A program made the translations under genes and the position numbers. DNA of 64,000 nucleotides from Gimesia benthica (GTDB taxonomy: Bacteria; Planctomycetota; Planctomycetia; Planctomycetales; Planctomycetaceae). The notes under the pieces were generated by a model. That model searched no databases, had not been told where the DNA came from, and saw only the letters and a program-made list of their open reading frames with translations. Every line of letters starts with the position of its first letter. The stretch's first letter is position 1. Positions 47,996 through 57,177 of the stretch are shown here, piece by piece. Where the stretch lies: positions 1,240,001 to 1,304,000 of the forward strand of contig NZ_CP043930.1 of the NCBI RefSeq assembly GCF_009720525.1. Reading direction: 5' to 3'.

Positions 47996-50701
47996 TTAAC
48001 CCGTTGTTCTCAAACCCGCAGCAATGCCCTGAATCGACATTCGAATCAGGTGAACCAGATCGTCATCATCTGCTACTTCAGTTTCTGCAGAGCGTTTCCG
48101 TTCCAGCAGAATGACCTGCGCGAGGTTGAGTGGGTCAACATAAGGGTTACGGCTTCGTACCGACTTCTTCAACCAGTCAACATCGGCCAGCAATTCAGAA
48201 TTATCCTTGATCATCAGAATCGAACCGCGACTCAATTCAAACTCCGTAGAGATCATTTCCCAGAGCTCGGATGCATTCTCATCGTGGGCCAGGACAGCAT
48301 ACTCTTGCGCGATCTCCATGTCAGCCTTCGCCAGGGCGAGTTCCGCATTGTCGATCAATGCTCGGAACATGGGCCATTGGCGGTACATCGTGCGAAGCGT
48401 CGCCCAGGTCGAGCCATCCTGATCGACAAACTTTCGAATCGAGGTTCCCATTCCATACCAGGCCGGTAAGAGATGACGGGATTGCGTCCAGGCGAACGTC
48501 CAGGGAATGGCACGAAGATCATCCAGGGTTCGACGTTCCGCTTTTCTGCGGGAGGGTCGGGAACCGATCGGCAAGGTTTCAATTTCGCTGATGGGTGTCG
48601 CTCGATCAAAATAATGCAGGAAACCGGGATGCTCAATCAACTCCCGATACTTCTGCAGAGAAGCCGTGGAGAGTTTCTCCATCGTACCTGCCCACGCAGG
48701 ATCCAGATCTTGCCGCGGGCCCGCACTCACCATCAGTGTGGCATTGAAGACCTGTTCGAGATGGCGATGCGCGATCACGGGATCATCATATCGTTCCGAA
48801 AGAACTTCCCCCTGTTCCGTTACCCGCAATCGCCCCGCCACGGATTTGTGGGGCAGGGATTGAATTGCTCGTGCGGCAGGCCCGCCACCTCGGCCCAGCG
48901 CTCCGCCGCGTCCGTGAAAAACCGTCAGTCCGATATGATACTTCTCCGCAGTCTCCGCGAGTTGCTTCTGGGCCTGATGCAATTCCCAGCAAGCCGTCAA
49001 ATACCCGCCATCCTTGGTACTGTCGGAGTATCCGACCATTACAATTTGAACCCGCTGGTCCGTCTCTGTGAGGTACTGCTGGTAAATGTCATCTGTGAGA
49101 AGTTCCTCGAGAATTGACGCAGCATTCCGCAGATCGTCAATCGTTTCAAACAGAGGAATGATCGGCAAAGCCGGAACATCGCGACCCTCGCCTTGTTGCT
49201 GGAGCCAGGCGGTTCGCCACAGCCAGAGGACTGTCATCACGTCCTGAGCGGAATGCGTCATGCTGATGATGTAACCGCCAATCGATTCCGGGCCCCACTG
49301 ATCGTAGGCTTCCGCCAATAAAGTAAACGTCTCAAAAACTTCACGGGACTCGTCGCTCAGTTGAGAGACATCGATGCTGCATGGTGTGCCTGTTGAAATA
49401 AAATCCAGGGCATCGACCTGGTTGCCCGGTTTCTGCAAAGAGACGACCTCATCCAGGCAGCGGCGATGAACAACCGAATTTTGTCGCACGTCGAGGCAAG
49501 CAAAGTGAAGTCCGAAGGTACGCGCCAGGTCGATCCAGGGCTGCAAATACTGCTCGGCAATTCTTCTTCCCCGATTTTTCTGAACGCTCTCATGTAACTT
49601 ATCCAGATCATCGCGGAATTCTTCAACAGATTGATAGCTACCGGCCGCAGGCTGATCCTGGGAAAGCGAATCGAGAGTTCGTTCCAATCTAAACTCCAGC
49701 ATCTTCATAAACTGCCGGGGCGTTTCCAATTCTGAGATAGAGGCCAGTTTATCCTTGAGTTCGGGTGCGTTCTCACAACAACGTGTAATCCGCTCGCGCA
49801 GGATTGGTTCGGAAGAGATCTGTTGATCGGACATCACGATCTGCTTCCGCAGTTTTCGACACATCCGCAAGTGGCCTTCAATAGCGGCCCGTCGTAGCTT
49901 TGCAAATGTTTCGCGTGTCACTTCTGCGGTCACAAAGGGATGACCATCTCGGTCACCACCAATCCAGGTTCCAAATGACAACACTCGCGGAATTTCGAAA
50001 TGGTGGTTTGGATAAGTCTGGCCTAGTGCCTGCTTCAGTTCGCTGTAAATACGGGGAACAACGTCCCAGAGGGTCGAGGCAAAGTACAACCCCCGACTGA
50101 CCTCACTCATCACCGGAGGACGTTCTGGACGGATGAAGTCTGTTTGCCACAGAACTGTCAAATCTGCCACGAGCTCCTGTTCTAGATCCGTCTTGCCGCT
50201 GGCCTCGATATCGGGGAGCACTTGCCGAATTCCCCGCAGTAACTGGCGCGTCGTTCGTCGTTTTGCCTCGGAAGGATGAGCGGTGAACACGGGCTCAATC
50301 TTCAACTGATCGAGCCAGCGTTGCATTTCGGCAGCCGGAAGTCCCTGTTGGTGCAATTCGGAGATGGCAGCAGCGATCGATTCGCTCCGTGGGTCTCCAT
50401 GGTTTCTGGATTTCCGATCGCGTTCATTGAGAATTTCAATACGAACGCGTTCCTCTGCGGCGTTTGCCAGATCAAAGAAGAGACTGAGCCAGCGGATCAC
50501 ATCACGCAATTCAGACGGTTCGAGATCTTGCAGGGTGGCAACGAGGCGTTTCTCAGCATCGGGAAGCCCGGATCGACGTTCAATCGCCAATCGACGGATC
50601 TTCTGCATCACGTTAGCAAGGGATTCTCCAACCTGTTCCCGAACAACAAGATCGAGCAGGTCAACAAGATAATTGAGTCTTTGATCACTTCGGTTTAACA
50701 T
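47996..50701 (-). CDS. ppc: Phosphoenolpyruvate carboxylase
   Basis: 901 residues, the normal length. It makes oxaloacetate from PEP and bicarbonate, replenishing the TCA cycle. Motifs: VFTAHPSEAKRRT (catalytic His; the family usually has TAHPTE), GGDRDGHPFVT, GYSDSTKDGGY, FHGRGGALGRGGGP with the catalytic Arg/His, and QGEVLSERYD. The usual C-terminal glycine is retained (AAGLRTTG). It stands alone and converges with azoR. Confidence 0.97.
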   Translation of the reverse strand: MLNRSDQRLNYLVDLLDLVVREQVGESLANVMQKIRRLAIERRSGLPDAEKRLVATLQDLEPSELRDVIRWLSLFFDLANAAEERVRIEILNERDRKSRNHGDPRSESIAAAISELHQQGLPAAEMQRWLDQLKIEPVFTAHPSEAKRRTTRQLLRGIRQVLPDIEASGKTDLEQELVADLTVLWQTDFIRPERPPVMSEVSRGLYFASTLWDVVPRIYSELKQALGQTYPNHHFEIPRVLSFGTWIGGDRDGHPFVTAEVTRETFAKLRRAAIEGHLRMCRKLRKQIVMSDQQISSEPILRERITRCCENAPELKDKLASISELETPRQFMKMLEFRLERTLDSLSQDQPAAGSYQSVEEFRDDLDKLHESVQKNRGRRIAEQYLQPWIDLARTFGLHFACLDVRQNSVVHRRCLDEVVSLQKPGNQVDALDFISTGTPCSIDVSQLSDESREVFETFTLLAEAYDQWGPESIGGYIISMTHSAQDVMTVLWLWRTAWLQQQGEGRDVPALPIIPLFETIDDLRNAASILEELLTDDIYQQYLTETDQRVQIVMVGYSDSTKDGGYLTACWELHQAQKQLAETAEKYHIGLTVFHGRGGALGRGGGPAARAIQSLPHKSVAGRLRVTEQGEVLSERYDDPVIAHRHLEQVFNATLMVSAGPRQDLDPAWAGTMEKLSTASLQKYRELIEHPGFLHYFDRATPISEIETLPIGSRPSRRKAERRTLDDLRAIPWTFAWTQSRHLLPAWYGMGTSIRKFVDQDGSTWATLRTMYRQWPMFRALIDNAELALAKADMEIAQEYAVLAHDENASELWEMISTEFELSRGSILMIKDNSELLADVDWLKKSVRSRNPYVDPLNLAQVILLERKRSAETEVADDDDLVHLIRMSIQGIAAGLRTTG

Positions 50702-50920
50702 TATTCTCTTGAACTATTTATTGCGGTTCTAATATGAGCGTTTCATTATGAGCACATATGTTATCAACTTTGACGTGGAAAGGAAAAGCAAGAAAGCAAG
50801 CGGATTTATCGTGAGCATGAACGACTAACGCAACAGCACAGTGGATGCCTGTCTCGACCGATCAAAATCTAACAGTGTCTGCCGTTCCTATTCCGCTATC
50901 CCAGCATCGTCATCGTTTTG

Positions 50921-51379
50921 CTAACGCACCAACCCGGTCAAAGTGACGTAGTGCTCGATAAAGACTCGCATCTGACTGGCTGTCCAGCCCTGCTGCTGCT
51001 GAATCAGGGTCAGGAATTCAATGAATTGCTCCGCTTCACGACAGGCTTTTAGACGAGCCGAGTGGCAGATCACCGTTTTCTCCTCCGGTGTTTAATCGAA
51101 GATGAACAGCCCCTGTTGGTCGGCCTGTTGCAACGCCTTCCCCGATTTATCGACCATCTGCCAGGGAACCAGACCGGTCACACCATATCGTCAGGCATCC
51201 ACTGCCCGGGCCTGCAGTTGACGATTACTCTCGTGAACCGGGTTCGAAATACCAGAAACCCAACCCAGACCCGCAAGCCATCCCGCTGCATGCGGTCGGT
51301 GACAAGCCTGCGATCGTTCTGAAACGCCGAGGCCGAAACAACCTACAGGTCTCCCCGCCCGGCGAGTTCTCCCCGTCAA
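50921..51379 (-). pseudogene. Relic of a large secreted protein's C-terminus
   Basis: The minus strand reads GVTGLVPWQMVDKSGKALQQ, a stop, then TPEEKTVICHSARLKACREA and GWTASQMRVFIEHYVTLTGLVR to TAG at 50921-50923. Further upstream, HESNRQLQARAVDA is cut by another stop. The text is consistent and protein-like across the stops, so I read it as a broken gene. The family is not identified; planctomycete glycoside-hydrolase-like proteins are the best guess. Confidence 0.55.
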
Positions 51380-51639
51380 TTCTCCGGACGAAAGATATTA
51401 ATCCGATAGTCAATCGGAATTTCGTCGGCGCGTCTCCGCCCTTGGGTCAGGACGTATTTTGCCTGGAACAGGTCCACGCGCCAATTCTGCAAATCGAGCT
51501 GACATTGGACGGAAACCGCTTCGTCACCACGCAGGTGTATCGAGAAGTCCATCACTTCACCCGGAGAGAATAGAAATTTGTCAGGAAACGTAGCGCCTGG
51601 ACGAGTGCCAGCCGGGTTTATTATAACGCACGCCTTCAC
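51376..51639 (-). CDS. Short beta-rich ORF, possibly part of the same relic
   Basis: 87 residues starting at GTG 51639, which overlaps the P450 stop (GTGA). It reads TRPGATFPDKFLFSPGEVMD and further strand-like text, resembling an N-terminal beta-sandwich domain. It may be a fragment of the large protein whose tail is at 50921-51379. It is not recognised as an intact small protein. Confidence 0.35.
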   Translation of the reverse strand: MKACVIINPAGTRPGATFPDKFLFSPGEVMDFSIHLRGDEAVSVQCQLDLQNWRVDLFQAKYVLTQGRRRADEIPIDYRINIFRPEN

Positions 51640-52806
51640 TCGCTTCCCTCAGGTAATAAACCTTCTGAATCGAATCGAACGGGGAGTTGATCTAAACCGC
51701 GCATCGTCAATCCGGGAAGCCACCGAGGTTCTGGTTGCTCCGGATTCAAACGCATCTCGGGAAATGTTCTGAGGAGTGATGAGATAGCAACTTCACTTTC
51801 GAGTCGCGCTAAACCTGCCCCCAGACAGTAATGCATGCCGAAGCCAAACGACATGTGAGCCGTTGCATGCCTGCATTGAAATTGAAGCTGTTCTCCTGCC
51901 ATAAAATATTGAGGGTCGCGGTTTGCCGCATAGAAACAGAAAAGCACTTTTTCACCCGGCTCAATACTGACACCTTGAAGTTCGATCTTCCTGATCGCCA
52001 CGCGTAGAGTACTGAACTCCAACGGGCACTCCCAACGGAACAGTTCCTCCACTACAGTTGCCAGCTCATGTTGACCACTTTGAATCTCATTCCAGAGCCC
52101 ACGATTCGTTAACAGTGTCAAGGCACTGTTTCCAATCAGATTCATAGCCGTCTCGTATCCTGCAGATAAAAGCAGAAAACTGCTGGAAATCAAATCTTTC
52201 TCCGAGAGATCACCATCAGCATGACGCGTTACCAGACGCCTGAATAAGGTGTCAGAATTTGAATCACACTCCCTGACAGCAAGATCCAACAGGTAATTCT
52301 GAAAATTCGCAGCGATCTCACGTGCAACTGCGGTCCCCTCCAGATCAGCCTGATTCAACCTCTGTAACCATAGTCCAATCAGCTCTATGTCGCGTTCCGG
52401 CACCCCCGGGAACTGGCAGATGACATGCAATGAAAAAGGTGAGCAAACACCTGTAGCAGGTTTGCCTCCCTCATTGCAGTCATATCAGCAATCAGTCGAT
52501 CTGCGATTTCCTGAATTTGAGGGCGCATTTGTAAGACTCGACTGCGAGTGAATTCCGTAGCAAGCAGCGAGCGTAGGGAAGTGTGTTCGGGGGGATCGGT
52601 GGTATGCAGATGTTGATAAACAGGATGCAAATCTGAAGCTGATGCTTCCGAACTATCATTGGATGCTCCCACTACACACTTTTTGAAATCCTTCGACAGA
52701 TCCGGAGAATTGATCAGGCGCCGCGTCAGGTCGTAGTCCAGCACCAGCCAGGGCTCCTGACCACCGGGTAAGCTGACTCCGCGTATTCAAGTCCAGACCG
52801 GTCCAG
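51636..52806 (-). pseudogene. Cytochrome P450, frameshifted and truncated at the N-terminus
   Basis: The C-terminal frame carries all main P450 marks: AGYETAMN (I-helix), EELFRWECP (ExxR), and the haem loop FGFGMHYCLGAG with the Cys ligand. The N-terminal frame (LDYDLTRRLINSPDLSKDF, HTTDPPEHTSLRSLL) ends out of frame near 52430. Restoring one T in the TTTTT run there gives HLFSLHVICQFPGVPERDI, a normal P450 transition. The protein also lacks its first 30 or so residues. At about 52800 the text changes to an N-terminus resembling a phytanoyl-CoA dioxygenase. Confidence 0.8.
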
Positions 52807-52878
52807 CAGGCCGCGACAGCACACCACACCGTCTGCAGCAAAGCGAGTGGCATAGCTCAACTCCTCGGTTCGCGTCAT
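52760..52878 (-). pseudogene. N-terminal fragment of a phytanoyl-CoA-dioxygenase-like gene
   Basis: From ATG 52878 about 35 residues (FAADGVVCCRGLLDRSGLEY) resemble the start of PhyH-type dioxygenases, then run out of frame into the P450 remnant. It is only a fragment, and the identification is weak because it is short. Confidence 0.4.
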
Positions 52879-52988
52879 GCGGTTGATTCCTCACACGATC
52901 CCAATCAATCGGGTGGGTGTTATCACACCTGATGTAGAACTTCTTATGAGAGTAATGGGATTCAGATGTGTATACTCAGTCCGAAAAT

Positions 52989-53168
52989 AGTCCGACTGTG
53001 TCCGATTCAGGGAATTTCCAATGCGAAAGTCTCTCGGACCGGCTCTTCCCAAATATCGTATTCAATGGGACTTATCGAAATCATTTTCAACTTGATATCC
53101 AGCTCAAAAGTGACACCCGCCACTATAAAAAGAGCCACTTGCGATTCGCCGCAAGTGGCTCTTTTTTT
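52989..53168 (+). repeat. Dispersed hairpin element, copy C
   Basis: Best-preserved of the three copies: AGTCCGACTGTGTCCGATT (from 52989), GGGACTTATCGAAATCATTTTC near 53067, CAAAAGTGACACCCGCC, then the hairpin 53131-53168. Confidence 0.75.
53131..53168 (+). terminator. Strong terminator ending hairpin element C
   Basis: Perfect 13-bp stem AGAGCCACTTGCG/CGCAAGTGGCTCT (53131-53143, 53150-53162), 6-nt loop, then a run of T to 53168; A's precede the stem, so it may act in both directions. It is 93 bp past the end of the sulfatase gene on the opposite strand. Confidence 0.85.
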
Positions 53169-53260
53169 ACGTGACATACGGTATATAGCTTTGCCAGCGA
53201 TCAGCCTGACTGAAATCAGATAATTAGTCACAGATCAAGCTTCATAGCTGATAATCAGTG

Positions 53261-54700
53261 TTACCGATACTCTTCCCAGAGGTCAGAGTTTTCATAACTG
53301 TCGCGAATACGCCACTCGCGGAGGATGGCGAGCAGCTCTTTCTTCTTTTCGGCATGTTCCGGCGCATCCCAGAGGTTGTCTACCTCCAGGGGATCGGGTG
53401 TGAGATCAAACAACTGTCCCCACGGTTCGTCCAGAAAGTGAACCAGTTTCCAATCCTGCGTCCGCACCATGGTCATAAACTTGCTGGTTGTCAGAATACC
53501 GTCTTTGGCCTGTTCAGCGAAAACGACGTCACGTAAACATGACGCCGCTTCAGGACCTGATTCCAGCAACGGCAACAGGCTGCGTGCTGCCATTGGTTCC
53601 GGGATGGGGATATCAGCAAGCTCCATCAATGTGGGACCCAGATCCATCTGCTGAACCAGACCATCAATCGCCCGCGGTTCGCCAAAGCGACCCGGCGCCC
53701 AGATAATCATCGGCACACGTGTAATAACGTCATACATGGTCCATTTCTGACTGTGTCCATGGTCTGTCAGGCAATCGCCATGATCGGAACTGAAGATCAC
53801 AATTGAGTTGTCGAGCAGTCCCTTCTCTTCCAGAGCAGTCATAATCTCCCCCACCTTTTCGTCAATCATCGTGACGTTCGCCAGATAATAGGCGCGCTGT
53901 CGGTGCCGCTGTTCTTCCGTGGGTTCGAGGAGATGCACGACTGAGTCATGATCAACCTCGTTGTTATGAATTCGCATCGCCTTCAACGGGTCCGGCTGGT
54001 GTGTCAGATCACTTTCCAGAACAGGTGCGATGTTGAGATCTTTCTTCAGATAAGACTCGGTGTACCGCGGAATCGGATCATAGGGAGGATGCGGGCCGGG
54101 AAACCCAATTTCCAGAAACAGCGGTTCACTCACGGGGTAATTGCGGATCCAGTCGACCGCCATGTTCCCCACGAACATGTCAGGGTGCATATCCTCATCC
54201 AGCAGCCAGTCAAAGGCGCCCAGGCTTTCTCTGTAATCAGGTAACTGGCGGTAGAGTTCCCGTTGCTGTTTCACCAGACCGCGGGCTCGTAAGGCTTTGT
54301 CCCACTCATCGTAGAAGTAACGACCTTCCAGGTAGCGATCTTTGTTCTCCACAACATACCGTTGATCGAATCCCAGAGGAGTCGTGTAGGGCCAGCTGTG
54401 CATCTTGCCGATATTGACCGTCTGATAACCACCCTCTTGCAGGTTTTCGATCCAGCCATGCTTCCAGGTATCTGCATTTTTCAGAATCCCCGTCGTGTGT
54501 GGATAATGACCTGTAAAGAGCGATGCTCTCGCAGGAGCACAGGAAGCAGCGGTGATAAAACAGTTGTTAAATACAATTCCCTCGCGATGCAGACGATCCA
54601 GGTGGGGCGTTTCCATAAAATCATAGCCGGCAGCATGAATCGTATCGAAGCGCTGCTGATCGGTAATGATGAATATGATGTTTGGTCGTTGATCTGTCAT
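53261..54700 (-). CDS. Sulfatase
   Basis: 479 residues. The N-terminus NIIFIITDQQRFDT holds the metal-binding Asp residues of the sulfatase/alkaline phosphatase fold. C54 in SCAPARASLFTGHYPHTTG is the CxPxR cysteine turned into formylglycine, the catalytic nucleophile. FSSDHGDCLTDHG supplies the second metal site. There is no signal peptide, unlike many planctomycete sulfatases, so a cytoplasmic location is suggested, unless the start lies elsewhere. It hydrolyses a sulfate ester of unknown type, probably of an algal polysaccharide or a small molecule. Confidence 0.93.
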   Translation of the reverse strand: MTDQRPNIIFIITDQQRFDTIHAAGYDFMETPHLDRLHREGIVFNNCFITAASCAPARASLFTGHYPHTTGILKNADTWKHGWIENLQEGGYQTVNIGKMHSWPYTTPLGFDQRYVVENKDRYLEGRYFYDEWDKALRARGLVKQQRELYRQLPDYRESLGAFDWLLDEDMHPDMFVGNMAVDWIRNYPVSEPLFLEIGFPGPHPPYDPIPRYTESYLKKDLNIAPVLESDLTHQPDPLKAMRIHNNEVDHDSVVHLLEPTEEQRHRQRAYYLANVTMIDEKVGEIMTALEEKGLLDNSIVIFSSDHGDCLTDHGHSQKWTMYDVITRVPMIIWAPGRFGEPRAIDGLVQQMDLGPTLMELADIPIPEPMAARSLLPLLESGPEAASCLRDVVFAEQAKDGILTTSKFMTMVRTQDWKLVHFLDEPWGQLFDLTPDPLEVDNLWDAPEHAEKKKELLAILREWRIRDSYENSDLWEEYR

Positions 54701-55007
54701 TGGAATGCCCTGCGCCTCGGCTCTGGTATGATAACTTTAAGCAGTTGAGATCTTTGATTGTATCAGAACGGTTTGGTTTATCTACCAGACACGAACAGAC
54801 AGGCACAAGTACCGCAGCGGGATATGGCTAAGCTGAAACAGAAAATCAAGAGCAGTTTGTTGCCTGCACTCTGCCTTCAACCCAAGGCTGTATATTGAGC
54901 ACTCCCACAAAATCAGGAGATATCCACTCCGTAATAGACATCGTGGGGGAGCTGAGCTAATATATAAACGGCAAGTTATACATAGAACGAGCTTAGTCAT
55001 ATCCTCA
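54701..55007. other. Gene-free stretch between divergent genes
   Basis: About 307 bp, likely holding both the sulfatase and DUF1592 promoters. No pair of -35/-10 boxes with standard spacing was found. Confidence 0.3.
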
Positions 55008-57155
55008 TTGGTGAATCCCGGATCAGAGGCGACCTTGATATCACGATTTTCGTTTAACAGTGTTTTTGTGGCGATCTGGCTTTCGCCCCTGTTTAGCCAG
55101 GGAGCTGAGCCTGCGTCTGATCCACAGACTGACACTTTCTCTACCATCATACAGCCGGCCTTTCAGCAGTTCTGTGTTAAATGTCACGGCAAGAATGGAA
55201 AAGTTGAAGGCGAAGTCAATCTGCTCAGACTGGAAAATTCCGATCAGCTGATAAGCACTCCGGAAACGTTGCAGGATTTAATTGACGCGATCGACTCCGG
55301 ATACATGCCACCTGAAAGTGAACAGCCTCTTTCTGAAATGACGCGTACGCAACTGGTAGCCAGTCTGAAAACATACCTGAAGCAATCGATTGAATCAGCG
55401 GAGAACGTGCCGGGCACACCGATTCGGCGAATGAACCGGTTTCAGTACAACAATGCCGTTCAGGATCTGTTCCAGCTGAAAGTGGAAGTCTTCTCACTCC
55501 CAGAACGGATGATGCGGGAGTACGACAATTACTTTCAGCCACAAACCGGAAAAATGCCTCAGCAGGTGCGAGTCGGCAGTCGTCCGCTGGGCAAGTCGCA
55601 GTTGATCGAAAAACGCCTGGGCGGAGTAGCTGCATTTCCACAGGACCTGCGGGCCGAAAACGGGTTTGATAATCGAGCCGATCACCTTTCGCTTTCCCCA
55701 CTACTGCTGGAATCATTTCTGAGACTGAGCCGTTCCATTGTCTTCAGTACCGACTTCAACTCCAAAACCTGTGGTATCTGGAAGGAGTTCTTTGCACCTC
55801 CGGCAGAAGGGACAGCGGAAGAAACACAGGCGATCGTGGAAGCACGCTTGAGGAAATTTCTGACACGCGCTTTTCGACGTCCTGCCAGCGACAAACTTGT
55901 GGAGCGTTATACCTCGTATGTTATAAGTCAGATACAACAACAAAAGTCTTTTACGGAAAGTATGCAGGAAGCGGCAGCAGCGGTACTGGCTTCGCCCCAG
56001 TTTTTCTATCTGTATGATCAGCCAGCCGAGGGAGCCACTCCGAATCAGACAGACATTGATGATTTCAGTCTGGCTTCGCGTCTCTCGTTTTTCCTCTGGG
56101 GAAGTATTCCTGACCAGCCCCTGCTCGACCTGGCTGCGGCTGGAAAACTTCATGAGCCTGATGTGCTAACCGAGCAGGTTGACCGCATGCTGCATGACGA
56201 ACGCCTGAAGCGATTCTGCGACAGCTTTCCCACCCAATGGCTGCAACTGGAACGCATTATCTCTTCCACTCCTGATCGTCAGCGGTACCCGCAGTTCTAC
56301 TTTTCCAAGTACCGCGCCAGTATGCATATGATGCTGGAGCCATTACTCTTGTTTGAAACCTTACTGATTGAAGATCAGTCCGTCCTCAAGTTAATCGATT
56401 CCGACTTCAGTTATCGTAGTGATTTGCTGGATGCCTGGTACCGCAATGGGACGCGCGGAAATCCAGGCTCACCGGTGACAGTGCAATTTCGACGTGTGCC
56501 TGTCAAAAACCGGCGGCAGGGCGGAGTCATCACCAACGCAGCCGTCATGACGATGACATCGAATGCCACGCGAACTCAGCCGATTACCCGCGGTGCCTGG
56601 ATTGCGGGCGTCATTCTGAACGATCCCCCCAAACCTCCGCCCGCTGATGTCCCCTTACTGGAAGACAAGCCGAAGTCTGGCGAAGAAAACCTCACATTGC
56701 GTGAGCGATTCGCTGCCCATAGAGAACATGCCAGTTGTGCTGGCTGTCACCAGCGGATCGATCCACTAGGTTTTGCGTTAGAAAATTATGATGCAGCCGG
56801 CCTCTGGCGTAAAACATACCCCAACGGGCGAATGGTCGACGCCAGTGGCAAGTTGCTCAGCAAACATGAATTCGCAAATATCATCGAGTTCAAAGATGCT
56901 TTGCTGACCGAAAAGGATCGCTTTACCCGCGCGTTTGCAGCACATCTGCTTGCATTTGCCCTGGGACGCGAAATGGGAACTGCTGATTCATTCGCTCTGG
57001 AAAAGATTGTGACGGAAACAGCAGCCGCAGATTACCGCTTCCAGTCTCTCATCAAACAAATCGTATTAAGTCGCCCTTTCTCACAGGGTACAGTCAGGCA
57101 GGGAAACCAGGCTGTGTCATTAAATCAGCAAACTCATCCTGAAAATATTCCGTAA
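55008..57155 (+). CDS. DUF1592-family cytochrome-containing protein (DUF1587/1592/1588/1585)
   Basis: 715 residues; the start is TTG 55008 or GTG 55011, neither with a ribosome site. A hydrophobic signal (VFVAIWLSPLFSQGA) precedes the haem motif FCVKCH (C56, C59, H60). Then comes DUF1587 (IRRMNRFQYNNAVQDLF), DUF1592 (FLTRAFRRPASDKLVERY, LASPQFFYLYD), DUF1588 with a second CxxCH (HASCAGCHQRIDPLGFALEN) and the DUF1585 C-terminus. It is a periplasmic protein thought to act with the following DUF1552 protein on complex substrates. The next gene begins 22 bp later. Confidence 0.93.
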   Translation: MVNPGSEATLISRFSFNSVFVAIWLSPLFSQGAEPASDPQTDTFSTIIQPAFQQFCVKCHGKNGKVEGEVNLLRLENSDQLISTPETLQDLIDAIDSGYMPPESEQPLSEMTRTQLVASLKTYLKQSIESAENVPGTPIRRMNRFQYNNAVQDLFQLKVEVFSLPERMMREYDNYFQPQTGKMPQQVRVGSRPLGKSQLIEKRLGGVAAFPQDLRAENGFDNRADHLSLSPLLLESFLRLSRSIVFSTDFNSKTCGIWKEFFAPPAEGTAEETQAIVEARLRKFLTRAFRRPASDKLVERYTSYVISQIQQQKSFTESMQEAAAAVLASPQFFYLYDQPAEGATPNQTDIDDFSLASRLSFFLWGSIPDQPLLDLAAAGKLHEPDVLTEQVDRMLHDERLKRFCDSFPTQWLQLERIISSTPDRQRYPQFYFSKYRASMHMMLEPLLLFETLLIEDQSVLKLIDSDFSYRSDLLDAWYRNGTRGNPGSPVTVQFRRVPVKNRRQGGVITNAAVMTMTSNATRTQPITRGAWIAGVILNDPPKPPPADVPLLEDKPKSGEENLTLRERFAAHREHASCAGCHQRIDPLGFALENYDAAGLWRKTYPNGRMVDASGKLLSKHEFANIIEFKDALLTEKDRFTRAFAAHLLAFALGREMGTADSFALEKIVTETAAADYRFQSLIKQIVLSRPFSQGTVRQGNQAVSLNQQTHPENIP

Positions 57156-57177
57156 CATGTTAGCGTAGAATGGCAGA

